A stretch of DNA of 64,000 bases from Siphonodentalium dalli (taxonomy: Eukaryota; Mollusca; Scaphopoda; Gadilida; Siphonodentaliidae). Below, piece by piece: positions 22,026 to 33,618 of the stretch. The stretch covers positions 94,361,345-94,425,344 of the forward strand of contig CP136061.1 of the NCBI GenBank assembly GCA_032622095.1, in the 5' to 3' direction. A program made the position numbers and the translations under genes. A model generated the notes under the pieces. It was given only the letters and a program-made list of their open reading frames with translations. It searched no databases and had not been told where the DNA came from. How positions within the stretch are numbered: the stretch's first letter is position 1; each line of letters opens with the position of its first letter.

Positions 22026-22933
22026 ATGGAAATAGATGACGACTTAACATGGGACAGTTATATAGAAAATGTATGTACCAGAGCTTATGCTAAACTATCC
22101 CAACTACGAAGACTGAAGTATATTTTGAACCGCAAAACTCTTGAAATCCTCTATTTATCACACGTCCGTCCAATCATGGAATATGCGAGTAGTGTCTGGG
22201 TTGGAGCACCAGATAAGTTACTTAAAAAACTTGATGATGTAGAATACGAGGCTGCACGAATAATAAGTGGCTGCACGAGATCGGTATCCCACAAACGTCT
22301 ATACTAACCGAAATGGGTTGGGAAACACTCTCAGATAGAAGGCAATTTTTTCACTTTTTCATAACATTGTCAATCACAAAGTGCCCAAATATTTAGTCGA
22401 CTTACTTCCCCCCAAATTTTCGGACATAAGTGATCATGATACGAGATTTGCGTCAAACTTTATCCATTTTAAACCCAATTCCAAACGAATGGAGTCTACA
22501 TCATGCCAACTGGAATGCAACCAAAATTGAGACTCGAGATCTCCGCCACCTTTGTTATGTAAACAAAATTAAACCTATAACACCCAAACCACCAAAGTAC
22601 TATTCTGTCGGAAAGCGGACTGAAAACATATTTCACTGTAGATTACGATGTGAATGTAGCAACTTGCTATCCGATAAGGTTCTAAATCACATTGCAAATT
22701 CAAAAGACTGCACCTGTGGAAACGGTGAAGAAAATGCCTTTCATTATTTCTTTAATTGCCACCTACATTCAATCCCAAGAATTCGTCTATTGAATAAATT
22801 ACTTCCTTACAACATTTATTCATTAAAGATTTAGCTTTTTGGAGATCAAGCACTTCCTTATTGTGACAACATGAACATTTTCTTAGCTATACAGTCATTC
22901 ATACGCGAGACAAATCAGGATTCTTTTGACTAA
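22026..22933 (+). pseudogene. 3' end of a LINE ORF2 (reverse transcriptase C-terminus plus Cys/His tail), frame-broken
   Basis: The first frame (22026-22304) carries 'DLTWDSYIENVC', 'AKLSQLRRLKYIL' and 'LYLSHVRPIMEYASSVW', ending 'LKKLDDVEYEAARIISG'. This is the thumb region typical of jockey/CR1-like non-LTR reverse transcriptases. Frame shifts near 22300 and 22440 follow, with 'EMGWETLSDRR' between. The next frame (22430-22834) has PKYYSVGKRTENIFHCRLRC, then a CTCGNGEENAFHYFFNC cluster, a C-terminal CCHC-like tail seen in these LINEs. A last shifted frame 'LFGDQALPYCDNMNIFLAIQ' ends at the stop at 22931. The endonuclease and RT palm are missing, so this is a 5'-truncated dead copy, as usual for LINEs. 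Clade is not certain. Confidence 0.88.
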
Positions 22934-23536
22934 CTCTGCTAAATAATGATACGTACAAGCCAGCAAGCGAAACAAAGAAACCAAGAAACCCGACTTTAAA
23001 TCAAACACTTATACAAACTTATGACAAACTCGGGGGTGGGGGTGACCGGTGATATGTATATATGTTCAACTTGTTTTTGCTAGTCATGTTGCTTTGCCAT
23101 TACCAATTATTTATTTTTCAGTGTAATAACATATGGGAGAGGGGGTACTCATAAGTGAGTCAGCACTTGTCCTCCAATCCCATTGTCTGTATAAACAATG
23201 TATGTGTCATATATATTAGACAAATAAATATGTTTAAACTAAAAAAACATCCATTAAAAGGCCCCAACGTTATTATTTTGGTTGTCTGTTAAAAGTCGCC
23301 AATCCTTTTCCCGTCATGTGTACCCGGGGGGGGGGGGTGACACCGACTAGTAATCTGTGAGATTATAGAAAAACCTAGCTCTTTGCTTTGTCGTAATATA
23401 GTTTAATTTAGCGTGAAATTAAACGAGAATCGGGCACCTGAAAAGCTAATATATAATAACAGGACAAGAACGCTGATGGAACGCGTCACGCATCGCATCG
23501 CCCATGCATCTATACCATTATAGAAAGCGACGTGTT
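22934..23536. other. No gene; possible LINE 3' tail and G-run
   Basis: Immediately after the LINE stop the sequence may be its 3' UTR, but no poly(A) or short tandem tail was identified. A ~13-bp G run lies near 23325-23337. Nothing else was seen. Confidence 0.45.
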
Positions 23537-23540
23537 TTAA

Positions 23541-23893
23541 CCCTTTACCCTACAAAACGGCCAAAACCGGCCAAATAAAGCTTCAACAGCCTAAAATATC
23601 TTCGGTCTGTCTCAATAGAACCATACAAATGTGGATATCATTGGAACCGGCTCCTTGACCACATTGTGATAGTTACAGTTATGCCCTGTGCCAATGCATT
23701 CTCTTATATATGCGAGTCGACCATAGGTCGCCTCGCATATATAAGAGAATGCATTGGTCTTACATTCTTTAACAATTTTATAATTTTTAATGTGTTAAGC
23801 CAATGCATTCTCTTATATATGCGAGGCTACCTATGGTCGACTCGCATATATAAGAGAATGCATTGGCACAGGGCACTTCTGTTGGGTAAAGGG
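23541..23893 (+). mobile_element. piggyBac-type MITE with twin hairpins, copy 2
   Basis: TTAA at 23537-23540 and 23894-23897 flanks CCCTTTACCC...GGGTAAAGGG. Closely matches copy 1 over its full length, including the subterminal 'ggccaaaaccggcc' and two ~68-bp palindromes (about 23693-23758 and 23800-23866). The high similarity between copies suggests fairly recent activity of this family. Confidence 0.9.
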
Positions 23894-23897
23894 TTAA

Positions 23898-24413
23898 AAG
23901 CTTGAAATGTCATAAGTGTTTATGTTCCTACCACATGCAATCTGTATAAACTTGACCTTTTTGTTTTATTTCTATAATTAATACACGAACATACGTGAAT
24001 ACTTGCAATCTGGATTTTAGTTTGCAATTCTACTACCCTCGGATAACCATCCCATTGATATTGCCTTCCAGCAGTCCAAATTTTTACACAAGTTGGGAGT
24101 CTGCGACCGGGCCCATGCAGGGGGCCGTGGTTGTTGGGGAGGTGGCATCTGGGTGCGGAGTCCCGTTTGGAGGGCTGAGATGGAAGTTGCACTCTCATCA
24201 TATGTCCAGTGTGGGTGGGTTGGATGCAGAACCAGGACAGGTGATTGTAATATCTTTTGTCCCAATACCATATTATTATATGTTGAACTTATTATATACA
24301 TGTATGTTGAATTTTATTAAATATGTTATAACTATATATATTTGAGATCACAATAAAAAATATCAACAACAAAAAGTTGGGAGTGTGACACACGCCCCCC
24401 CCCCCCCCAACCT
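23898..24413. other. No gene; weak GC-rich patch
   Basis: Around 24095-24240 there is a GC-richer patch with overlapping open frames on three frames (23920-24345), none with a recognised domain. A poly-C run of ~15 bp lies at about 24394-24408, just before the next MITE. Confidence 0.4.
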
Positions 24414-24835
24414 GAGTTTAGTGTGCCTGTAATTTGCAGAATGAGGTCCCCATAGGGTGAATTTAGTGATGCTATCAGCGGGCTAGCCGCACCAAATTCA
24501 CCATCTGGGGACCTCATTCTGCATGGCCTTATCTGCTGTGGGAGACATAGTCTCAGAGTCCCAAATGGTGAATATTGTGATGTACACCCATTTGGAACCT
24601 CGATTATGCAGTGTGTCGTCTGCCAATTTGGGGATATAGAGAAACTAAACTAAAAAATCTATGTGGAGAAGTTTCTATATATAGAAATTTGATAATAAAT
24701 AAAAATACCAGATAAGATGAGGCCTAATGAGGTCCATAGAGGGTAAATTTAGTGATGCTAGTCCGCTACGCGGGATAGTGTCACTAAATTCACCCTTTGG
24801 GACCTCATTCTGCATATGACAGGCACACTAAACTC
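24414..24835. mobile_element. Twin-hairpin MITE with GAGTTTAGTGTGCCTG TIRs
   Basis: The ends GAGTTTAGTGTGCCTG...CAGGCACACTAAACTC are inverted repeats. Inside lie two palindromic hairpins (about 24436-24522 and 24726-24812), both built on 'agaatgaggtcc' and 'gggtgaatttagtgatg' arms with a GC-rich loop. A lone hairpin of this family is at 34187-34279. No target duplication is clear. Non-coding; antisense ORFs are chance. Confidence 0.88.
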
Positions 24836-24930
24836 ATGCTTGCCCCCACTCCCTGTCTGCAAGTAATGTTTTCGACATGACGACATTAGGATGGTACAGA
24901 CGACATTATGACAGACGAAGATCACATTAA

Positions 24931-25399
24931 AGGTACTCAACCCGATAAAACTCCTCTCAATTACTATTTCAATGGCTTCGGGGGTCAAAAATATTTGATT
25001 CGAGTCGAGGAAGTCACCCATCAAAGCTCAGATTTGTTAGATATCGATTTTAGAAATCTATTAGTTTTCATTATCGGGAATACTATCTGGCCCAGAACTC
25101 AGTCAAAATTGCGTTAAAATTACCACTTGATTTTAGAGTTATTCATCCTTGTCTGTTTGAATAGATTTGGAGTACACATCCAGAGCAGATTACGGCAGTT
25201 ATTAGTACTGATCTCGAGAACATAACAAATTTGAAAAATCAATATCTAATAACTCTGAGCTTTGTTTGATGGGTTCCTCGACTCGAATCAAATATTTTTT
25301 ACCCCCAAAGCCAAAGAAATAGTAATATAGGACCCTCTGATCGGATTGTTGTTGTTGGAATCTGTTGAGATGGGGACCCTCTTTACGGGTTGAGTACCT
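24931..25399. mobile_element. TTAA palindrome family, second full copy
   Basis: TTAA at 24927-24930 and 25400-25403 flanks AGGTACTCAA...TTGAGTACCT. The arms match 15556-16004 but are more diverged. The right arm carries an extra ~40 bp (about 25350-25390, including 'ttgttgttggaatctg') before its terminal 14 bp. Confidence 0.88.
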
Positions 25400-27194
25400 T
25401 TAACCCATAACATCTCTATCTATATTTGCGAATGTCTGTCTGTCTGTCTGTGTTCTATAGAAATTCACGGGGGACCATCTAGATGGCACCAAAGGGGTCT
25501 ATCTGGGGTAGCTTTTTACGAGAAAGATAATGGTGTAGGTTAGAATTTTCTAAAGTGACGCTGTTGTTGTCGGGGGAAGAAAAGGGGGAGGGGTCTCCGA
25601 TTTCAAACGTATACATAATCATCTTAATGATGTCACGAATCAAATGGTGTAGTTTAAATATACCAACAGTGGTGCCGTTCGAATCAGGGGTGCACGGAAG
25701 GGGAGAGGGGGTACCGAAATTTATAAAAACATTTTAGCGCCGATTTCTAGCAAATTAATATACATTGTTCTCTATGATACAAGGAATCTAATCGTGTGAA
25801 TTGACGAAGCCAAATTGGTGCCGTTTGGACAAGCGATGTGCAGGGGGCACTAAATTGATAAGAATTTGTTTAGTCGCCGAATACCACCAAAATTATGCAT
25901 AATCATCTGCATGATAAGAGGAATCTAATGGTGTGGTTAAAGTATGTCAAAAGTGGCGTCATACGAGTCAGGATTGCACTTAAGGGGAGAGGGGGCACCA
26001 CGACTGATGACAAATATTTTTTAGAGCCGATTTCCACCAATTTGATAAAACGTTCTTCACGATTGGAGGAATCTAATCGTTTGATTTAAAGATGCCAAAT
26101 TGGGTGCCGGTTTTGAGTGAGACTAAATTTGATAAAAAATGGTTTAGTCGCCGATTACCATCAAACGTATACACAATAATCTCGAATTATGTGGCTTAAA
26201 GATTTCAATGGTGCATTGAGGGGAGAGGGACACCAACATTTATACAAGTTTTTTTTTAGCGCCGATTTCTACCACATTGATAATATTCTTCTCCGTGATT
26301 TGAGGAATCTCATCATGTGGTTTACAACTTTACATATATGAAGTTGGTGTAATTTTTGGGTGAGAGATGGGGGCACTAAATTTTATACGAATTTGTTTAG
26401 TCGCCGATTTCCACAAATGTTTTTATATAGTCAACTCATAATGATTCTAATTGGGTGGTTTAAAGATATCTAAAGTGGGGCACCGCTTGAGTCAATGATA
26501 GGGAGGGGATAGTCACCACAACTGATACAAATATGCTTAGCACCAATTCCCACCAAATTCATACACGTTATTCTCCAATGGTACGAGGAATCAGATCGTG
26601 TGTGTTAACGTCGCCACATTTGGTGCCTATATTTGCGACTGTCTGTCTGTCTGTGTTCTATATAACTTCACAATGTGACGCTGTTCGTACCAGGGACAGA
26701 AAATGGGGAGGGGCAGCAAAATTGATTAAGTATTTGTGTCGTCAATTTCCAAATTTATACACAATCATCTCCGTGATATGGCGCCGCGTTCGAGTCAGGG
26801 GTGCACGTAGCAGTCAGGCGTGCACGTAGGAGTCAGGGTGCACGTAGGGGGGGGGGGGAAGGGTACCAAAAATTGATAAAAAAAAATCCCCCTATTAAAG
26901 AGGCCAAATTTGTGTCGTTTGGGTAAGAGACGGGGCACTAAATTTAATAAGATAATAATCTCTGTGATATCAGGAGCTAATTGACTTGGTTTATATGTGT
27001 CAAAAGTGGTGCCGTTCGAGTCATGAATGGGGAGTAGAGGGGCACCAAAGCTGATACAAATATGTTTAGCACTACTTTTCACCAAATTCATACACGTTCT
27101 TCTCCAGTGGTATACGAGGAATAAAAGCATGTGGGTTGAAAGACGGCACATTTGGTGCCGTTTGGGCCAGGGAAGATAGATGAGGGGCATTAAC

Positions 27195-27732
27195 CAGGGG
27201 GGGGGGGTGAAAAAAAAATTACGTGCCGGGGTGGGTAGGTGGTCAAAGCCACCAACAAGCAATTTTTTCCGCAACTAAAAAAAACAATTCCTGATTGTTT
27301 TTTAGTGTTTTGGCAATGAGTTGGGCTTCAAACCCACTTTGAATGAGAGAAATAATGTAATTCTAACTGTAAACTGACTGCAGGCAGTTATCGTGTTGTA
27401 TTTTGTTGCAAATTTTGAAATCCAAGATGGCCGCTGGCAGCCATGTTTTTTTGGCCGAATGACCTCAAAATGACTCATTCCTATTTACATGTCCATGTTA
27501 ACATCCATGATAAATAGTATGCACAGAAATTCATATACAGCTGTTTACAGTGAATTTCCCCCCGCAAATCTCTGTTTTAGTGTTAAAATGGGCGGTGGGT
27601 GTCAAAAAATGGTCGGAAAAAACTGCCGAAAACGGAAAAAAAATTGGCGGTGGGGTGGGTGGGTACAAAAAATGATCGAAAGGGAAAAAATGCCATACGT
27701 GCCTGAATATTTTTTCCGACCCCCCCCCCCCC
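27195..27732 (+). mobile_element. hAT-like MITE with perfect 8-bp target duplication
   Basis: The insertion begins CAGGGGGGGGGG and ends in a C run; the subterminal parts are inverted ('acgtgcc' versus 'ggcacgt' next to A-rich and G-rich blocks). It is flanked on both sides by GCATTAAC (27187-27194 and 27733-27740). A perfect 8-bp duplication with CAGGGG-type ends is the hAT superfamily signature. It interrupts a ~175-bp module of the surrounding Helitron-like copy. The last two bases of the right end (TG) are missing. It contains 'aagatggccgctgg' near 27422, a motif shared with 59.6-60.8 kb. The open frame at 27489-27749 is chance. Confidence 0.85.
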
Positions 27733-27958
27733 GCATTAACAATGATTAAAATGTTTTAGTCGCCGATATCCACAAACTTATAAAGTCACATCCGAGCATA
27801 ATTCGTTCTAAGGAGTGTTTGGCGTTAAAATTTCACAAACTTGACAAATGGTCACTTTAACAATTATATCTTCTCAACTCGCATATTTATATGGGGACGG
27901 GAGTCAGGGTATTCACATAGTGAGCTAGCAAAAACAAATATATGGAAGAAAGCATTAA

Positions 27959-28339
27959 CCCTTTACCAACAGAAGGGCCCTGTGCCAATGCATTCTCTTA
28001 TATATGCGAGTCGACCATAGGTCGCCTCGCATATATAAGAGAATGCATTGGCTTAACACATTAAAAATTATAAAATTGTTAAAGATTGTAAGAAAAAATG
28101 GTAAAAAGTGTTTTTTTTTAGGCCAATGCATTCTCTTATATATGCGAGGCGACCTATGGTCGACTCGCATATATAAGAGAATGCATTGGCACAGGGTATA
28201 ACTGTAACTATCACAATGTGGTCAAGGAGCCGGTTCCAATTATATCCATATTTGTATGGTTTTATTGAGACAGACCCAAGATAATTTAGGCTGTTGCAGC
28301 TTTATTTGGCCGTTTTTGGCCGGTTTGTTTGGTAAAGGG
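27959..28339 (-). mobile_element. piggyBac-type MITE with twin hairpins, copy 3
   Basis: TTAA at 27955-27958 and 28340-28343 flanks an inverted-orientation copy of the family, with the unique subterminal block on the right. It contains the same two ~68-bp palindromes (about 27984-28051 and 28121-28189). The related Helitron-like copy at 9165-9200 reads straight through the site with a single TTAA, giving a paralogous empty site. Confidence 0.93.
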
Positions 28340-28866
28340 TTAAAAGTATATCTATCATTCTATTTAAGAGATACGTATATTTCCTGCAAAATGAATCGTC
28401 AGGGAATGGCATGTTAGAATGGCTCATGTATTGTGACCAATTTGAGTCTGTCCCACTCGACATACAATTTGTCAAGAGAGATGGAAATGCATAGACGGCC
28501 TGATCAAAAATAGTGGTCGGTGCATGTTCAGTCAAATAGTGTAGCACATGACTTTTCAGGATCCCACAATACTGCCATCTGACAAGGGTACATGTGCCCG
28601 ATACAGACGATTAAAACATTTTTTTTAGGACAGACTCATGGCCTAAAATAAACATCCTGAATTCTCGCTCTGTGTCGGGCATGTGTAGCTGATATATAGC
28701 AACATTTCTTTTACACTGAGAATAATTAGCCACGCAGTATAGACCACGAACAGAGGAACACCTCGACATGTCTTTAAAACATTTCTAACTTCATGGATAT
28801 ACAAGAAAACTAAGATGCATGCATCAGGTCGGCCGTGAACTATCTACCATAGAATTGTTGTAGCTA

Positions 28867-29249
28867 TCGATTATACATTTTGAAACACCTGTCTGTATGT
28901 ATGTATGTATGTGTGTATGCGTGAATGCATGTGTGTATGTGTTATAGACTCTAACACTGCTCGAATTTGGTATTTAACGTGTCAACTTGACCTCGCTCAT
29001 AGGCATGTTTCTGGACCTTGACCGATCCGACTAAAAATTTGTGTGTAGGACTACTTCGATCCCGGGAGCAATATGGACGGGTCCAATTTCACGTGGGACC
29101 ATGTTCTCGAACGTGCTGATATAGGCATGTTTCTGGACCAATTGAACAATAGTTTGGCCAGACGCTGTATATACTGGGTACTGTCCAGATGGAGGCGATC
29201 ACAAAAAAAATCCCTAACTAGCCCGAACGAAGTCGAGTACATCAGCTAG
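28867..29249 (+). mobile_element. Helitron-like short element
   Basis: It starts TCGATTATACATTTTG after A at 28866, followed by (GTAT)n and GTGT simple sequence. It ends with the stem-loop 'gcccgaac-gaa-gtcgag' and CTAG at 29246-29249. 'aggcatgtttctggacc' occurs twice (about 29002 and 29122), so the body is a ~120-bp duplication. Non-coding. Confidence 0.65.
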
Positions 29250-29750
29250 TTTAATATATATTTTGGACATTTGTCTGTCTGTTTGTCTGTTAGCTATGGC
29301 CGGGAAAACTGCCGGACAGATTTGACGAAATTTGATACCTAGGGGAAATTATTTCCAGGGAGTATTTTGGACGGGTCAAATCTTGATCCCGACCTGACTT
29401 TGACATTCAAAAAGATCAATTCAAGGTCAAATCTGGTAAAACGGAAGTATTTCAACGAAATTTGATACCTACTGTTACTTTTGTCCCAGGAGTGTTTCGG
29501 GTGGGTCAAATCATGACCCTGACCTGATCTTGACATTCAAAATTGTCAATTCAAGGTCAAATCGGGTATAAAGCCGGGCGGATTTCGACGGGTACTTTTG
29601 TCGTGACTTTTGTCCGGGGAGTGTTTTGGACGGGTCAAATCGTGACCCCGACATGACCTTCACCTTTAAAATAGTCAATTCAAGGTTAAATCGCGCATTT
29701 CTCCGAAAATCAAAGGGGAACACCCCGGACGAAGTGGGGTCCACGAGCTA
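29250..29750 (+). mobile_element. Helitron-like short element with TCAAGGTCA array
   Basis: It abuts the previous element and begins with 'aatatatattttggac' plus GTCTGTCTG, like A1. The body is a ~130-bp tandem repeat with TCAAGGTCA at 29421-29429 and 29551-29559, and a decayed copy near 29680. It ends 'accccggac-gaa-gtggggt' followed by 'gagcta', a decayed CTAG. The antisense ORFs at 29339-29744 follow the tandem period and are not genes. Confidence 0.65.
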
Positions 29751-32239
29751 CTATTATATATTTCTAGATTTAGTTACAAACTAAATACCTGTATATTGTA
29801 CAAAGAAATGTTTGACAAATATATCTGTATCAATATTACCATACGGGTCATTAAAATAGATACGACGAAACAAATTTTGAAGGGTGCATGTATCAGGTAA
29901 ATTTTTATATTTCAAATGATGACAGGAATGCAGAAAGTTGAAGTACCTACGTAATACTGGCTATCCGCATGAAGAGATATACATGTATATAAAATCCAGA
30001 TGAGGGATATGTCTGTACAGTTGCTAAACAATTCAGTCATGCAAAAGAGGATCAAAGAGTAAGATACCAAATTGCTGCCTGTGGTAATGTTTTTTAACGA
30101 AATTCGGGAAAATTAGATTACTCTCACCCTGGTTATCCAGAAGATAATTGTGGAATCTGATGACGATCGGACAAGGGTGTCGTCTGTAGGATCAACCAAA
30201 TTATTTAGCCATAAAAATAGTAAAATTGAAGATCACCGCTGGCAGTGATGTCTTCACAAGGACAGTTTGAGAACAAAATATGGCTCACATCTAGCGGTGA
30301 CCCAAAATATCCACATAAGAAAAAGTTCTCCAATAAAAGCTGGCTGCAGGGTGCGCCAATTGATTCAAATTAGAAATTTAGCAGGGTGTACTGCTTGTGG
30401 CCATGTTTTCCCCGCAAATTTGATAGACTGATGGACAAAACCACTGAATCCGTTGAATCAATATACATGTATACATGGATTAATTTATATGCATTGTTAT
30501 ACACAGTACTGGTATATAAAGGTACTGAAAATAACTATATTACTAGTATACACAAAATAAACCATATATCATGGCTATGGGTTCTAATATCCGAACATGA
30601 CAGCTGAGAACTTGGTGTGAATTAAAGAGTGGTGGTTTCTCAAGCATATCTAACCCTCCACGTTAGCAACATGCCATTAAATGTCATAAGTATAATCTAG
30701 CTTGAGGACAGAAGTGATCCATAAAACCCCCCTTAATTCAACCAGGTCCTCGCGCGATGTATGATCGATCACATGATGATCTAGGGGGATTAGAATTGAT
30801 GTATAAAAACAGCACTGCATGTAAATATAAAATAAAATAGTGCTACATCTTATTACAGATTATTGCCATATATAATCAGTGATTATACAGACAGTCTGAC
30901 AAAATAAAGTTTCAGTGACAATCTATCCGAAGAGGGGAATAATTTCATCTGTTACAGTCAATGGAGCAATTATGAATCTGGAAAGTAATACTAGATATCG
31001 ACATGACGCGATAAAATATAACGTAAATGCAATATGGCCGCTGGCGACCATTTTTTCCTATGAAATTAAAAAAATATTTGATAGCTCTCATCTGATAGAT
31101 CAATATCAAGATAAATATGAAGTTTGGTGATGATCGGATGAGTGAAGTGGACTGTGGTCTGTGCTAAACGGTTTAGTAATGCTTAAAAAGATTCTTACCT
31201 TAATATTTTTATGTTCACTTTATAAACTTCACTGAGTCATCTTTGTCATGTATTGAGTTTGATATCTTTTGTTAACAGTTTATAAATCATGTATGTCTCA
31301 TGTTTGTTATTTTAATTTATGTGTTTATTATCATTAAATAAAGTTGCATTCCTTAAAAAGATTCTTACCTCAATGTTTTTATGTTCACTTTATAAACTCC
31401 ACTGAGTCATCTTTGTCATGTATTGAATTTGATATCTTGTGTTAACAGTTTATAAATTATGTATGTCTCGTGTTCGTTATTATATTATATACACTTTATA
31501 GTGTGTTTTTAGAACGAAAAAAAAATGAATAAAATCAACAAATTTGTAAATTTAAAAACAATTCAAACGTTGTTGTATTCCATGTCCCAGCCCGGACATA
31601 TACACCAAATTTCAATAATATTAATTGAGAAACAACGGACCAAACGCTATATAACACCCGTATACATCTTTTATTCCGAATCGGACTCGGGTACATGTTA
31701 TAGTAGGTACCGAATTGACACACGTCGACTGGGCGAGTTGGCCATGGGGCGATTAGGCCGATTCCGGCACATTCTATAATTTACCATATGTATCCGTTTA
31801 CGTGTAGTTTACTTTAGAAAGTTCCGCAATTAATACCGTAAATAGAGCGACCTTATTTGACAGAGAATGCCTCTGTTATTGATTATCAAGTTGCTGTACA
31901 TTAAAAACGACAAATTCACATGCTCGTTCAAGCGCAGTAGTCTATTTTCCCCATGTTAAAGGACATCCACAAATACTAAATAACGCTAACCTACTGCCGA
32001 ATGTTTGACACGACAACTGTTAACATATTTGGGCTGAATTCATCTGACGCGGTATTATTCCTCAAAATAAACAACAAAACCATCGTTACTTGGAAATGTA
32101 GTTTGGGCTAACATTTACATAAATCCTCCAGATCAATTATCCGACACACACGTCAGATGAAAAAGTCACATGAAGTAACCGGCCAAATTGGCCGAAATGA
32201 TAGCTAGGTGTCCTCAAAATCTGAGTCTATCCCACTAGA
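29751..32239. other. Mixed old repeats, no gene recognised
   Basis: Fragments related to the 'agatggc/ccgctggc' repeats occur near 30150-30330 and 31020-31180, alternating with AT-rich sequence. The ORFs at 30386-30607, 30915-31130 and 31525-31779 have no motifs. A tandem duplication at 31192-31484 is listed separately. Confidence 0.4.
31192..31484 (+). repeat. Tandem duplication, ~160-bp unit
   Basis: Two copies start 'cttaaaaagattcttacct' (31192 and 31352) and run through 'tttatgttcactttataaac' and 'tcatctttgtcatgtattga'. The first ends with 'aaataaagttgcattc', which resembles a retroelement 3' tail, but this is not firm. Confidence 0.85.
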
Positions 32240-32656
32240 TTGATTTATACATCTTCATGTAAAACCCAATTGTCGTCTTTTCTTTTTGTGAACTAATACG
32301 TTTATGGTTTATATGTTTTGGTCCCAATAAAAAAAACAAACAAACAAACAAACAAATTCAATTCCAACCACTTCGACTGTATGATTTAAAAATGATAAAT
32401 TCTGAAGTACGCGCAGTTGTAAATAAATAAATACTTCTGTATTTGTGGGACTGGGTGGGACGAACTAATCACGATAATCAAACTAAGAGTACTTATATTC
32501 GGTGTTTAAGAATGACGTTTAGTGATGCCATTTGGACATACAATTTATGAGAATATATGTAATATTTTGAGCAAGAGTATTCTCTATTCAACCAAGTGTC
32601 CACAGCAGAGAGTTTCACATCTATTTAACATGGGCAACGCCGGGTAACCCTGCTAG

Positions 32657-33614
32657 TTCCTAATATAATATTCCATAGTATTCCTAATGTGAGGACATTG
32701 GATGAGCAACTATGGTAAATTACCACCATAGCCCCCTCCCAACCAAGTGCCACATATGGGGGAACGTTTTATTCTTCTTTCATTTATGTCGGAACTCCAT
32801 ATAAAACCATGCATTGTGTACCCCGGAATATGTACTAGCGGATTTCGAGCACCCCGGGCAATGCATTAACCGTAGAGTATATTACGATATTACGGTATAA
32901 CAAGGTACGAATAGCCAGGTACAATTGGTTTAGTGACTGAAAGTTCACCGGCCCGGTGCCCAATATCTTCCGATACGTATCAGATTACTAGAGAACATTC
33001 GCCTGACATATCCCGGTAATGTAACTCGTGGTTGTGCAACAATTATGCACGGGAAGTCAGTGACTCAGTCACCGTTTTGTGTTTGAAATCAGATCATTCC
33101 TGATCATTCCCCTATTATTCTTATTGATTCGTGCAGTTATATACACGGTACAGGTTATACCAGGTTATAATACCAATATATGCAGGTGCAAATGCATCCG
33201 GGATGACTATATATAGTGCCCCAATATATAGCAAGTGAACACGAAAACAATAATCACATTGCGGTTGTATAAATATTAACACACTACATGAGTACCCTTT
33301 AAAACTTGGGTATGATTATTCACCATGCATGGCTGATTGTATAGACACAATGAGCAAAACATTTTGGATGTAATTGTGAATACTTGGTCTAACTTCAGAT
33401 ATTACAAAATGTTGCCAAATGTATTTTACAATTTATGCGACAATTTCTCTCCATATGCCAGGGGATCTCTGTGCAATTTAAAAAAAAAGTTCTAGGCCAA
33501 CCGTTCGGGACCCCCCCCCCCCCAAATTAGTAAATAAATCAGAATAATATGAAAGAAAGTTATATCAGCATGGTTATTTCCAGCAATTACTTTATTTTAC
33601 CATATTCCAACATA
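32657..33614. other. No gene recognised
   Basis: Unique-looking AT-rich sequence. A poly-C run of ~14 bp at about 33511-33524 follows 'gttcggga'. Nothing else is supported. Confidence 0.45.
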
Positions 33615-33618
33615 TTAA

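Larger units (their letters stand above)
25419..32656 (+). mobile_element. Helitron-like family B, second long copy, split by insertions
   Basis: The 5' head TCTATATTTGCGAATG follows A at 25418, with the same (GTCT)n and 'actttttacgag' as at 7268. About ten ~175-bp modules follow to 27.8 kb, then unique family sequence to about 28.83 kb matching 8990-9700. The family 3' part resumes at about 32240 and ends 'gggcaacgccgggt' plus CTAG|T at 32653-32656, matching 9713-10097. Between 28.83 and 32.24 kb lie unrelated elements. Whether the two halves are one copy split by insertion or two partial copies is inferred from colinearity. Nested inside are 27195-27732, 27959-28339, 28867-29249 and 29250-29750. 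Non-coding. Confidence 0.6.

Noticed and set aside
26795-27274. 159-codon ORF on the minus strand
   Set aside because: It crosses from the Helitron-like modules into the hAT-like MITE, with proline runs coming from G/C tracts; not a gene.
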